Below, in pieces: positions 1 to 8,209 of a stretch of DNA of 64,000 bases. Made by a program: the position numbers and the translations under genes. This stretch comes from Candidatus Synechococcus calcipolaris G9 (GTDB taxonomy: Bacteria; Cyanobacteriota; Cyanobacteriia; Thermosynechococcales; Thermosynechococcaceae): assembly GCF_029582805.1 (NCBI RefSeq), contig NZ_JAKKUT010000002.1, positions 434,001-498,000 of the forward strand, in the 5' to 3' direction. Position 1 is the first letter of the stretch. Every line of letters starts with the position of its first letter. The notes beneath the pieces are model-generated. The model saw only the letters and a program-made list of their open reading frames with translations, had not been told where the DNA came from and did not search any database.

Positions 1-1602
1 CCAGGCTCCGTAGGCCCGATCCAGGCTTTCCCACCAAGAATCTTCCCGCGCCCCCAGTTCCCAGGCCCGTTGAATCACCTTGCCTAAACGGCGATCGCCC
101 CGACCGACAAAATCCTCCATGGCGGAGATGCGCACATCGGTGAAGTTAGTCTTCAAGCCTTTGATGGTTCTAAATTCTGCCTTGAGGAGAGCCTGTTTCC
201 GTTCCAGTTCACTGGTGGAGACCGAATGCCACTGGAAGGGGGTATGGGGCTTGGGCGTAAAGTTAGAAATGGTCACATTAAAGTTCATGGGCTTACGACC
301 CTTGACCCAGCATTCCCGCTTCAGCCAGCGAATCGTTTCCGCAATTCCCAGGACATCCCCATCGGTTTCACCGGGTAAGCCAATCATAAAATAGAGCTTG
401 ATTTTGTTCCAACCCTGGTCGTAGGCGGTTTTTACCCCCCGCAACAGTTCGTCATTGGTTAGCCCCTTGTTGATAATATCCCGCAATCGCTGTGTGCCTG
501 CTTCCGGGGCAAAGGTGAGACCTGCTTGCCGGGTTCCCCCCAGAATATGGGCAATATTTTCATCGAAGCGATCCACCCGCTGACTGGGTAAGGACAGGGA
601 AATATTTTCATCTTTGAGGCGGTTTTTAATTTCCATGCCCACCGCCGGCAAGGCCAAGTAGTCGGAGCAACTCAAGGACAGTAGGGAAAACTCGTTATAG
701 CCCGTAGCCCGCATTCCGGTTTCAATGGCATCGATCACTTGGTCTGGATCCACATCTCGGGCCGGTCGGGTGAGCATTCCTGGCTGACAAAAACGACAGC
801 CCCGCGTACAGCCTCGGCGAATTTCCACCGTCAGGCGATCGTGCACCGTTTGGATGTAGGGTACTAAACCAATGGCATAGCTGGGCATGGGGGGGGACAC
901 CCGGCGTAATATCCGTGGCGGAACATCGGATACTAAAGGATGCACCGAACCATCGGCGGCCATCTCGTAAAACTGGGGCACATACACCCCCGGTACTTGG
1001 GCTAAATCCAGGAGTAAGTCCCGCCGACTTAACCCCGCCGCTTTCCCCTGCTCTAGGACGAGGCCAATTTCTGGCAGGAGTTCTTCCCCATCCCCTAGGG
1101 CAATGAAGTCAAAGAAATCCGCATAGGGTTCAGGGTTGGATGTGGCGGTTTGGCCTCCCGCAAAAATGAGGGGAATGTCATTTATAGAAGTATTTTGCCG
1201 TTCTTGCCAAGTGAGGGGAATTTGAGCCAGATCCAGCATGGCCAGGATATTTGTGGCTCCCAATTCGTAGCTGAGACTAAAGCCAAGGATGTCAAACTCC
1301 CTGAGGCTACGTTTTGACTCTACGGCAAAGAGGGGGGTGTGGGTCTGTTGTAGTTTTTCAGCCAGATCCCTTGCGGGTAAGTAGGCGCGATCGCACAGTT
1401 GGCGAGGCTGGGCATTCAAAATGTTGTAAAGAATGATATGCCCTAGATTTGAGGCTCCCACTTCGTAGACCTCTGGGTAGGTCAACACCCAGCGCACGTC
1501 CGCCGAATCCCAAGGCTTGTGCACAGCCCCTAATTCATTGCCCAGGTATCGGGCCGGTTTATTAATATCTGGAGTCAGTAATGATTCAATGGCAACGGTC
1601 AA
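1..1602 (-). CDS. B12-binding radical SAM protein (TIGR03960-like), C-terminus cut by window edge
   Basis: Minus-strand reading frame open from position 1602 to the left edge, 534 codons without a stop. The radical SAM motif reads RGCTRGCRFCQPGM (Cys-x3-Cys-x2-Cys), near complement 800-830. The N-terminal third resembles a cobalamin-binding-type domain (YPEVYEVGASNLGHIILYN), followed by a GGQTATSNPEPYADFFDFI stretch typical of this family. Start: the only plausible start is TTG at 1602, because an in-frame TAA lies six codons upstream and the conserved N-terminus begins at once; AAGGGGG upstream could serve as ribosome binding site. The family is widespread in cyanobacteria and its substrate is not firmly established. 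The C-terminal part (often a DUF2344 region) lies outside the window. Confidence 0.88.
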   Translation of the reverse strand, partial: MTVAIESLLTPDINKPARYLGNELGAVHKPWDSADVRWVLTYPEVYEVGASNLGHIILYNILNAQPRQLCDRAYLPARDLAEKLQQTHTPLFAVESKRSLREFDILGFSLSYELGATNILAMLDLAQIPLTWQERQNTSINDIPLIFAGGQTATSNPEPYADFFDFIALGDGEELLPEIGLVLEQGKAAGLSRRDLLLDLAQVPGVYVPQFYEMAADGSVHPLVSDVPPRILRRVSPPMPSYAIGLVPYIQTVHDRLTVEIRRGCTRGCRFCQPGMLTRPARDVDPDQVIDAIETGMRATGYNEFSLLSLSCSDYLALPAVGMEIKNRLKDENISLSLPSQRVDRFDENIAHILGGTRQAGLTFAPEAGTQRLRDIINKGLTNDELLRGVKTAYDQGWNKIKLYFMIGLPGETDGDVLGIAETIRWLKRECWVKGRKPMNFNVTISNFTPKPHTPFQWHSVSTSELERKQALLKAEFRTIKGLKTNFTDVRISAMEDFVGRGDRRLGKVIQRAWELGAREDSWWESLDRAYGAW

Positions 1603-1861
1603 GGTCTCAGATCCCCCTTAGCGACATTAGCCTTGCCCCGCCACAGATGTATAGTTCCAGTACCGCCTCAGTCGAACTTGCAACCGTGAGAGCCACAGCC
1701 AAAATAACTTGACGCAGTTTAACCCCTTGCTTAACACAGTCTAATACGGGCGACACTCGTTGATCCTTATCAAAACTTTGCGAAAGAGTAAATCAAAACC
1801 TTTGAGTACATCGTTAAGAAACTTGACATCAAAGCACAGAAACGCACAAAAGCGGTGATCC

Positions 1862-1877
1862 TATGACCTTTATCACA
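1862..1877. promoter_or_regulatory. Candidate CRP-family (SyCrp1-like) binding site
   Basis: TATGA-N6-TCACA matches the CRP-family consensus TGTGA-N6-TCACA at nine of ten defined positions. It lies about 205 bp upstream of the pilin operon start. In Synechocystis the cAMP receptor SyCrp1 is known to act on a comparable minor-pilin operon (slr2015-slr2018 region), which makes the location suggestive. One palindrome with one mismatch could arise by chance. Confidence 0.35.
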
Positions 1878-1944
1878 ACGGATGGGATTGGCCTAGGGCT
1901 ATAGTAAGTATAGTATAAAAATTTTCTCTAGATGAAATGCTTAT

Positions 1945-1996
1945 ATTGTGTGCTTTTGCGCTAAATACTAAATTATTGTGTGTTTTTGCACTGAAT
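1945..1996. repeat. Pair of 22-bp direct repeats, 30-bp period
   Basis: Units at 1945-1966 and 1975-1996 share 19 of 22 bases (core ATTGTGTG, then TTTTGC). Their starts are exactly 30 bp apart. They lie 87-138 bp before the first pilin start codon, where an activator or repressor could bind. The binding factor is unknown. Confidence 0.5.
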
Positions 1997-2082
1997 CGAG
2001 TTTTATAACTTTGAATAATCTAGAAAAAATCATACTCGTGTTCCTGATCACCGTTGGACGATAAGGCTTAAGGGTTGGCTCC

Positions 2083-3651
2083 ATGAAACTTCCTCCTATT
2101 CTTCGCTTCCGTAAACGTTCCTCCTTAGGTTCTAAGCAGCGCACCTTTGGCCGGCGATCGCCCCGGAATCGAAATCGGGGTTTCACGTTGCCCATGGTGG
2201 TGGGTATGGGCTTGATCATGATTGTGATTGCCCTGACCATTATTTCGCGATCGCAGATTGATAAAGTCACCTCCAGCGTTCAGAAGCAAACCAACCAAGC
2301 TTTTGCCATTGCCGAAGGGGGAATTGCCCGCAGCCTCGGCCTACTCAATGGCAACTATCAAATGTTTTTGCGGCTCACCTATAATCCCATTAACCCCACA
2401 ACTAACCAGCCCTATCTCATTACCCGCGCTCAAGCAGAAAGTGCAGGCAATGTTAATTTAGTCGGGCAGCCCAATGTCGATTCCCTCTCCTTTGCTGCTC
2501 AAGATCAATGGACATCTCCACCAGACCCACCCCCTTGCTACAGTGGAGCCGTTTTGACGGATATTATTCTGAATGGGGATATTGGTGGCATCAATACCGG
2601 AACCTACGAGCTTTTAGCCTATCTCTACGATGAGGTGGACAGTGCTGGATACCTACTGCTACGGGGAGATGTGCCCGGGAGTCCGGCCAATGCTTTTGTG
2701 ATGCAAAAAATTAATGTGGTCGATAAAAATATTCCCTCCAACTTCCCGGGACTGATGGCTGAAAATATTAACCTAGGTAACAACGATGTCTTAGGCTCGG
2801 TTTCTGGGAATGTTATTTGTACCAATCCCGCCAACTGCGTTGTGCCACCAGCATCCTGTGTGAATGGTCAGCCTACAAATGCCGGACTACGATCTGCGGT
2901 GGGTGCTTTGAGTAATAGTGTCATTGAAGGTTCTATTGCCGTAGGTGCTATTGACCGGCCCTCTGTACCCCTTCCGCCCCCCATTGTTGGTTCCATCGTC
3001 GATGGCAATGAAATCATGCCTGGGGAAGGGGCCTATAACCTGGGTAGTCTAGGAAATAGCTCCGTTAAAAACTATCCCCGTACCGGTGATGAATACTATA
3101 CAGATCCAGAGACGGGCGAGGAATACTATGCCTATGTGATTAACAACATCACCCTTTCTGGAACAAATCGGCTTCAATTTAATACATCGAATCGGCCAGT
3201 ATATCTGTTTGTAACCGGGAATGTGAGTGTTGCTGGACAAGCAGGGATTCGCAACACCTGTAGTCCCGATAGTGTCACTTGCGGGTCCCCTTCGGGGATG
3301 GCTGGACTGCCCTCTGGCACTGGCACCCCCGACCGTCTGCGCCTATATGGCAATCCATCTGACAACGATAATACCAATGATCAACAAATTACCCTGAGTG
3401 GTGGTGGAACCGCCGGTAGTATGTTTATCTTTGCCCCCGATGCCCGTGTGGGAATTAATGGCGGTAGTAGTAATCCTGATATTTTTGGGGCGGTCTGGGC
3501 GAAGGAATGGAATGGCTCCAACTCCAATGTTGCCGAAATCCAAGTCCCGGACAATCTCCCGGATCTATTAGCCAATACGGGCATTGGTGCCTCTATTACG
3601 GTTGCGCGGACAACGGAAGCCACAAATTGGAGTCGCTTGGCGCAATACTAA
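2083..3651 (+). CDS. Large minor pilin-like protein (PilX/GspK-type, lacks Glu5)
   Basis: A 522-residue protein with a basic leader (residues 1-32) ending in a prepilin peptidase site, RG|FTLP, followed by a hydrophobic helix (about residues 34-55). Cleavage after Gly and N-methylation would be expected from PilD. The mature position 5 is Met, not the usual Glu. Absence of Glu5 is characteristic of tip-type pseudopilins such as GspK and of some PilX-like proteins. The large periplasmic region has several Cys residues (CTNPANC, NTCSPDSVTC) that could form disulfides. First gene of a four-gene operon with three other prepilins; the next start lies 19 bp beyond its stop. Likely role: tip or assembly-priming subunit of type IV pili used in motility or DNA uptake; the exact role is inferred. 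Confidence 0.72.
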   Translation: MKLPPILRFRKRSSLGSKQRTFGRRSPRNRNRGFTLPMVVGMGLIMIVIALTIISRSQIDKVTSSVQKQTNQAFAIAEGGIARSLGLLNGNYQMFLRLTYNPINPTTNQPYLITRAQAESAGNVNLVGQPNVDSLSFAAQDQWTSPPDPPPCYSGAVLTDIILNGDIGGINTGTYELLAYLYDEVDSAGYLLLRGDVPGSPANAFVMQKINVVDKNIPSNFPGLMAENINLGNNDVLGSVSGNVICTNPANCVVPPASCVNGQPTNAGLRSAVGALSNSVIEGSIAVGAIDRPSVPLPPPIVGSIVDGNEIMPGEGAYNLGSLGNSSVKNYPRTGDEYYTDPETGEEYYAYVINNITLSGTNRLQFNTSNRPVYLFVTGNVSVAGQAGIRNTCSPDSVTCGSPSGMAGLPSGTGTPDRLRLYGNPSDNDNTNDQQITLSGGGTAGSMFIFAPDARVGINGGSSNPDIFGAVWAKEWNGSNSNVAEIQVPDNLPDLLANTGIGASITVARTTEATNWSRLAQY

Positions 3652-3670
3652 GGGGTTAGCAGGGAAGGTC

Positions 3671-4441
3671 ATGGGAAGTAATAAAATGATGATGCACCAT
3701 TGGCAAGAACGGTTCACGGGGCGATCGCAGCGGGGGTTTACCCTGGCGGAAGTCTTGGCATCAATTTTAATCACGGGGGCGTTTACGGTGGCGGCGTTTC
3801 AGGCCCTAATCGTGGCCGCTGCCTTCCAGGCTGATGCCAAGAAATTCTCAGAGGCAAGTAACTGGATCCAGGAGGATCTGGAAAATATTAAAATTGTTGC
3901 CTATGATCTGTGTCAAACCCGTTACGTTCAGAGGCAACTGGATCAACCTGTTTTAGCGGGTAACAACACGATTACCTTGGGCTTTATTCCCAATGGTTCA
4001 CCCGATTATGCAGAGTCCCAACCCCCTGCGGGTTGCCCCTTTACCAGTGCCACCGATGGTCTACGGGTCGGTGATGATTTGCTCATTGGCTCCGATGCCC
4101 AGACCAACAAAATTGCCTCTATTTCTGGGAATACCGTGACCCTAACCCAGAATATTAACAGTAACCGTAGTGTGGGGGCGCGGGTCTTTGCCCGATGTCG
4201 AGCCGGAACTCAAAATGGCGGTTTTGGAGCCTATCTCCAAGATCTGCTACCCAACCTCAACAGTAGTGGATCAAAGTTGATTGTGAATCAAACCTATACG
4301 ATGACTCGCACAGCGACGATTCGGAATGTGGCTCCCTTTGAAATTCTAGAAGTGAACTATCGGGTTCAGAACGCCAACAACAACGTGATTGCCCAATTAT
4401 CGACAGAGGTGGTACCCAATGCATTTTTCCGCTGCCCGTAA
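3671..4441 (+). CDS. Type IV pilus minor prepilin (PilV/GspI-like)
   Basis: About 256 residues. The leader ends QRG|FTLAE with the canonical Glu at mature position 5, followed by a hydrophobic N-terminal helix (SILITGAFTVAAFQALIVAAA). The rest is a variable periplasmic domain with Cys residues. ATG 3671 has AGGGAAGG just upstream; ATG 3686 with GGAAG eight bases before it is an equally good start. A longer frame reaching back into the previous gene is rejected. Second gene of the minor-pilin operon; its 3' end overlaps the next gene by 23 bp, suggesting translational coupling. Confidence 0.78.
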   Translation: MGSNKMMMHHWQERFTGRSQRGFTLAEVLASILITGAFTVAAFQALIVAAAFQADAKKFSEASNWIQEDLENIKIVAYDLCQTRYVQRQLDQPVLAGNNTITLGFIPNGSPDYAESQPPAGCPFTSATDGLRVGDDLLIGSDAQTNKIASISGNTVTLTQNINSNRSVGARVFARCRAGTQNGGFGAYLQDLLPNLNSSGSKLIVNQTYTMTRTATIRNVAPFEILEVNYRVQNANNNVIAQLSTEVVPNAFFRCP

Positions 4442-4940
4442 TTCTAATCACGGACTCACCTTGGTTGAAACCCTGGTTGTTGTGATTATGGTGGGAGTTT
4501 TAGCGGCCATTTCCGCTCCCAGCTTTCTGTCTTGGTTAGAGTCCCGTCGGGTAGCAGAGGCCATGGCCCAACTGGAGGGAGCGATCCGGGAAGGGCAACG
4601 GGAGGCGATGCGGAGTAACACCAATTGTGTCATCAATGTTCCCAGTGGAGCCAACCCGACCATTACCGCCACCCCAGCGACCTGTTTACCGACGGGGCCC
4701 CGTAATTTGAATAATGTAACTGTTCGTCGCAATAGTGGTACGAATGGACTCCATCAAATTCGCTTTGGTTTTCAGGGCCGCACAGCCAACACGGGCACTG
4801 CTGTTGTTGCTTTAACCGCCAATCCAACCCTACAGCGTTGTCTAGTCATTGCTCCAGGACTAGGAATTATGCGTACCGGCATTTATAGTGCCTCCGATAC
4901 CGCTGGCATGACCGCTGGAAACTGCACGGGGGCGAATTAA
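4419..4940 (+). CDS. GspH/FimT-type minor pseudopilin
   Basis: 173 residues. A very short leader ends in Gly (NHG|LTLVE) with Glu5, followed by VVVIMVGVLAAISAP, then the typical FimT/GspH pattern of a Ser-Arg-Arg region and QLEGAIREGQREAMRSN. FimT-like proteins sit near the pilus tip, and in some bacteria bind DNA during natural transformation. Start 4419 is chosen because GAGGTGG lies six bases upstream; the longer frame from 4389 has no such site. Overlaps the preceding prepilin gene by 23 bp. Confidence 0.8.
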   Translation: MHFSAARNSNHGLTLVETLVVVIMVGVLAAISAPSFLSWLESRRVAEAMAQLEGAIREGQREAMRSNTNCVINVPSGANPTITATPATCLPTGPRNLNNVTVRRNSGTNGLHQIRFGFQGRTANTGTAVVALTANPTLQRCLVIAPGLGIMRTGIYSASDTAGMTAGNCTGAN

Positions 4941-4973
4941 ATGAGTATTCAATTCATTGAGGAGCGTTGAGCA

Positions 4974-5663
4974 ATGGGTTTATTTCCTCGACAACTAAAA
5001 AACCTCACTCGTTATTGGCAAAATGTAACAACTCCTAAACCTCAGGCAAAGCTGATGGCTCAACGGGGGTTTACGCTCACCGAGTTGATTTTGGCCGCCA
5101 GCATGACCGGCGTTATTGTTACCCTTGCAGGATTCGGCATGGTGGCAATGATGCAAAAAGATCGCCAAGTTGAGGAGCAAGCTACCATTCGCATGAACTT
5201 GAGCCGGGCCCTAGATTTCATTTCTGATGATATTCGCTCTGGCCTGAGTGTCTCGACAACGGCCCCTGCCGGTTGGACGGTTCCGGCCAACTATCAGTTG
5301 ATTTTATACATCGAGAAACCCAATCCCAACCTAAATGATCCGGGTGTGACCGGGGTTGCCTACTATACCCGCTCCAATACGGGGATATGGCGCGGGCCAC
5401 GGGTTATTTATCGGGCTACGGCCTCCGGTGGTACTAACTTGAGTCCGTTAATTGATGGTATTTCCGCCCAAGCCCCTGACTGTGCGATCGATCTGACGGG
5501 GGCGACGGACAGTGGTACTGGAAAAGGTGGTTTTCGGGCCTTGGTACAGAATAACCGCAATGTCAAGCTGTGTGTCCTAGGTCTTTTGGCTGATACGAGT
5601 GCAGTGACCTATCGTGCTGAAACTCTGGCAGCGGTGCGATCGGGGGCCGTTGTTGCCCCTTAG
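4974..5663 (+). CDS. Type IV pilus minor prepilin (PilW/GspJ-like)
   Basis: 229 residues. A longer basic leader (about 31 residues) ends QRG|FTLTE with Glu5 and is followed by a hydrophobic helix (LILAASMTGVIVTLAGFGMVAMM). The segment RMNLSRALDFISDDIRSGL is typical of the PilW/GspJ group. TTGAGGAG ten or so bases before the ATG supports the start. Last gene of the operon, 33 bp after the FimT-like gene; it converges on the DUF3782-type gene. Together the four genes match the K, I, H and J positions of a pseudopilin tip complex (inference from order, size and Glu5 pattern). Confidence 0.78.
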   Translation: MGLFPRQLKNLTRYWQNVTTPKPQAKLMAQRGFTLTELILAASMTGVIVTLAGFGMVAMMQKDRQVEEQATIRMNLSRALDFISDDIRSGLSVSTTAPAGWTVPANYQLILYIEKPNPNLNDPGVTGVAYYTRSNTGIWRGPRVIYRATASGGTNLSPLIDGISAQAPDCAIDLTGATDSGTGKGGFRALVQNNRNVKLCVLGLLADTSAVTYRAETLAAVRSGAVVAP

Positions 5664-5684
5664 AGGCGATCTCCGGGCGATGAG

Positions 5685-6305
5685 TTAGTAAGCTCTAGGA
5701 ATAAAATCACTGGGTGTATCTAAGGAAAAAACTTCTTCTTGGATACGGGCAACATAAATACCTGCGTTTAAAACCCGTTCCCGTAAATCTGGAGCCATAT
5801 CCACCGCCGCTAAAATGCCATAGACATTCTTATCTCGATGCTCAGGAAAAAACTGATGAAAGCGACTCAATATCGTTTGTAGCTGGGTCAAGGATTCATC
5901 TCTAGCATGGCTTTTGACTTCTACGACATAGACCGCATTAATATCACTATTGGCATAGGCTAAAACATCCAATTCTAAATGATGCCCTTCCTTGGAAACT
6001 CTCACACTGGGACTAATCACCTCCATGCCAAATTGATTTCGTAAAATCTTCTCCATGGATGGTAGGGCCAGACCCTCGGTAAAACTACCAAATTTAGCCC
6101 CAAGTCCACCAATTTGTTTGCCTAGTTCACGTAGTTGTTGGCTTGTTTCTCGTTGCTGTTCCTTTCTTTGGAGATCGGTTTCTCGCTGAGCTTGGGCTAG
6201 TTCTTGCAATTTTTGATCCGTTTCCTGCATCTGGCGATCGGTTTCTCGCTGGGATGCGGCTAGTTCGCGTAATATTTGCCAGATTTCTTCAGATGCTGCT
6301 GTCAT
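5685..6305 (-). CDS. Coiled-coil plus PD-(D/E)XK nuclease-like protein (DUF3782 type)
   Basis: 206 residues. The N-terminal half is a Gln/Arg/Glu-rich heptad region (repeated QRETD and QELAQ units) likely to form a coiled coil. The C-terminal half has the restriction-fold core LELDVLAYAN...VYVVEVKSHA, with Asp and the Glu-x-Lys pair. Proteins of this type are common, multi-copy and unexplained in cyanobacteria. ATG 6305 (GGGA nine bases upstream) is preferred over TTG 6320. A decayed second copy of its 3' end lies directly upstream at 6415-6513. Confidence 0.75.
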   Translation of the reverse strand: MTAASEEIWQILRELAASQRETDRQMQETDQKLQELAQAQRETDLQRKEQQRETSQQLRELGKQIGGLGAKFGSFTEGLALPSMEKILRNQFGMEVISPSVRVSKEGHHLELDVLAYANSDINAVYVVEVKSHARDESLTQLQTILSRFHQFFPEHRDKNVYGILAAVDMAPDLRERVLNAGIYVARIQEEVFSLDTPSDFIPRAY

Positions 6306-6414
6306 TTGATTATGTCCCAACGTGAAAGACCTATTTCTATCCTAATCCTCAGGCTGATTGTGACGTGACATTCTATGGAAACAACATCGGGGGCGATCTC
6401 TCCCGAACATGAAT

Positions 6415-6513
6415 TTAATAGGCTCTAGGCGTAAAATCACTGAGTGCATCTAAGGAAAACACTTCTTCTTAGATACGGGCAACATAAATGCTTATTTTTA
6501 AAACTCATTGACA
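6415..6513 (-). pseudogene. Remnant of a second DUF3782-type gene (3' end only)
   Basis: The sequence closely repeats the 3' end of the neighbouring gene (5685-5780). Read on the minus strand it gives AGIYVARI-stop-EEVFSLD and then DFTPRAY-stop, matching the intact AGIYVARIQEEVFSLD...DFIPRAY. The Gln codon CAA has become TAA. Upstream similarity fades past about 6513, so only about 30 codons remain. Confidence 0.7.
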
Positions 6514-6540
6514 CATAGCTAAAATTGGCAATCTAACTGG

Positions 6541-8163
6541 TTAATTAGCAAGGCTATCCAGGGAAACCTGATTCTGCCAGTCTGATAGGGTTAGAGATTG
6601 ATCTTCAATCCGAATCGGGCGATCGCCGGGGCTGAACCAATAGTTATTGCGTTCTTTTAGGGTATCCAGAAAGGGCTGGGCATTGAGGGTAATGAGCAGA
6701 AATGAATTGGCTTGGGTTGAAAGGATCCAATTATTTTCCAGATGCCAGTCTTGAGACACAAGGGTTTGGGTTTCTCCGGTTTCAGGGACGGTAATCTGGC
6801 GATCGCTCAGATCCCGAACCCCCACCTGGGCAAAGTCGTTATCGATGATTACATTATTTTTCAGGGTGACATTTTGGGCGGCCCAACCAAAGACTCCTGG
6901 GGTTTGCAGATAGTTGGGAGCCACTTGATGGTTGTTGGCAATGATGCAGTTTTGCACAGTAATCGGGCCCGCACTCGCTTCTAAAAATAGCCCACCCACC
7001 TTGTTATCATTGAGTTGACTATTTTCAACGAGAACCTCCTGATTATCCGTATCTAGCCACAGTCCCGTTGCTTGGTTGGCGATCGCTCGATAGTGATCAA
7101 AATGCGCACGGCGTAGATAAAAAAACTTTTCCCCCGCATCCCAGTCATAGAACTCCCCCCAAGCTCCCCGCCAATTATTTTCCCTCGTCTCCACATCCTG
7201 CACGGTCAAGTCTTGGATTCGCCAGCCCCCCAACCCCCGCAGACCATTATGGCGAAACTGACTGTGATGAATTTGCACCTGCTGGGAGTGGTTCACCGCC
7301 AAGCCCCCCCAATTATTTTCGGCAAACGTACAGTTTTGAATCCTGATATTTTTGGCATTCCTGATGACCAAAGCAGCGGTAAAGGTTCCCCCATAATGCT
7401 CAAACCGCAGTCCCTCTAGGGTGACATTCTGCATTTGATCAATCACCATGCCCCGATCTTGGGTCGTCACTTCCAGGTGTGCCGTGGCGGGATCCATCCC
7501 TAGGGGTAAACGCAGGTAGAGGCGATCGCCCTCCTCGTCAACATAAAATCCCATCACCGTGGTTCCTTGACTTAAAGCCTCTAAGCTCAAATATTGCTGC
7601 ACCAGCTTGGAGTCCTGCCAGACCATTTCCCCCCGTTGGACAATCTCAGCCAATTCAATGTCAAATTCTGTCCAGGGATTCCCGGAGAAACCCCAATCGT
7701 AGGGCCAAGGATGGACAAAGAGAGCAGAGGTGGGGGTTGTGCCGGCCATATCCTGTCGCCAATCCTGCCATGGTTCGGCACCTGAGAGGATCACCGTCCC
7801 CGGAGTGATTGCCCTAATGGTGAGGGGGGCCATGGCCACGTTTGTCTGCCCCTGCAAATTCAACTCCTCCCGATAAATGCCCGGCCCTAAACGAATTTCA
7901 TGGGGAAGATCGGGGTGTTCTTGGGCATAATTGAGGGCATCTTGGAGACGTACAAAGGGGGCTTCCCGACTCCCCACGGTGGAACTAGGGGGAGGGGTAT
8001 CCTGGGGATCGACATAAAGAATCACGGGTGTTGACATCGGCAGAACGGGTTGGGGTAGCCCTTGCCTAGGAATAGACAAAAGAATAACAAGGGCGGCGAT
8101 CGCGAGACTAATGAATCGTGCCGCTCCAATAACTCTTTGTAACTCTTCTGGTCTCCAAACCAC
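6541..8163 (-). CDS. Secreted or membrane-anchored right-handed parallel beta-helix protein
   Basis: 540 residues. One hydrophobic segment near the N-terminus (about residues 14-32, ARFISLAIAALVILLSI) looks like a signal anchor. The rest has the DUF1565/pectate-lyase-like layout: YVDPQDT, REAPFVRLQDALNYA, PGIYREEL, then many turns of the type IRNAKNIRIQNCTF and VNHSQQVQIHHSQF. Such folds bind or cleave polysaccharides; no specific catalytic triad is assigned. The start is GTG at 8163 without a clear Shine-Dalgarno sequence, so the N-terminus is uncertain. It lies 46 bp downstream of the LCP gene on the same strand, consistent with a shared cell-surface or polysaccharide role. Confidence 0.75.
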   Translation of the reverse strand: MVWRPEELQRVIGAARFISLAIAALVILLSIPRQGLPQPVLPMSTPVILYVDPQDTPPPSSTVGSREAPFVRLQDALNYAQEHPDLPHEIRLGPGIYREELNLQGQTNVAMAPLTIRAITPGTVILSGAEPWQDWRQDMAGTTPTSALFVHPWPYDWGFSGNPWTEFDIELAEIVQRGEMVWQDSKLVQQYLSLEALSQGTTVMGFYVDEEGDRLYLRLPLGMDPATAHLEVTTQDRGMVIDQMQNVTLEGLRFEHYGGTFTAALVIRNAKNIRIQNCTFAENNWGGLAVNHSQQVQIHHSQFRHNGLRGLGGWRIQDLTVQDVETRENNWRGAWGEFYDWDAGEKFFYLRRAHFDHYRAIANQATGLWLDTDNQEVLVENSQLNDNKVGGLFLEASAGPITVQNCIIANNHQVAPNYLQTPGVFGWAAQNVTLKNNVIIDNDFAQVGVRDLSDRQITVPETGETQTLVSQDWHLENNWILSTQANSFLLITLNAQPFLDTLKERNNYWFSPGDRPIRIEDQSLTLSDWQNQVSLDSLAN

Positions 8164-8209
8164 GATCCTAGTTCAATCCGCACATTCTCTGGGGAGTACT
8201 TTCGGGGGA

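Larger units (their letters stand above)
1603..2082. other. 480-bp intergenic region between divergent genes
   Basis: Separates the leftward radical SAM gene from the rightward pilin operon. I see no credible ORF. It contains a CRP-like palindrome (1862-1877), a TATA-rich stretch at 1900-1920 and a pair of 22-bp direct repeats (1945-1966, 1975-1996), listed separately. TTGGCC at 1888 and TATAGT at 1909 could be promoter elements, but their spacing (15 bp) is short, so no promoter is called. Confidence 0.5.

Noticed and set aside
1853-1876. Longer GTGAT/ATCAC palindrome as CRP site
   Set aside because: The arms are 12 bp apart, too far for a CRP dimer; the inner TATGA-N6-TCACA pair was kept instead.
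7068-7346. Plus-strand frames inside the beta-helix gene
   Set aside because: They lie antisense to a long well-supported coding region, are Pro/Ser-rich and have no ribosome site.
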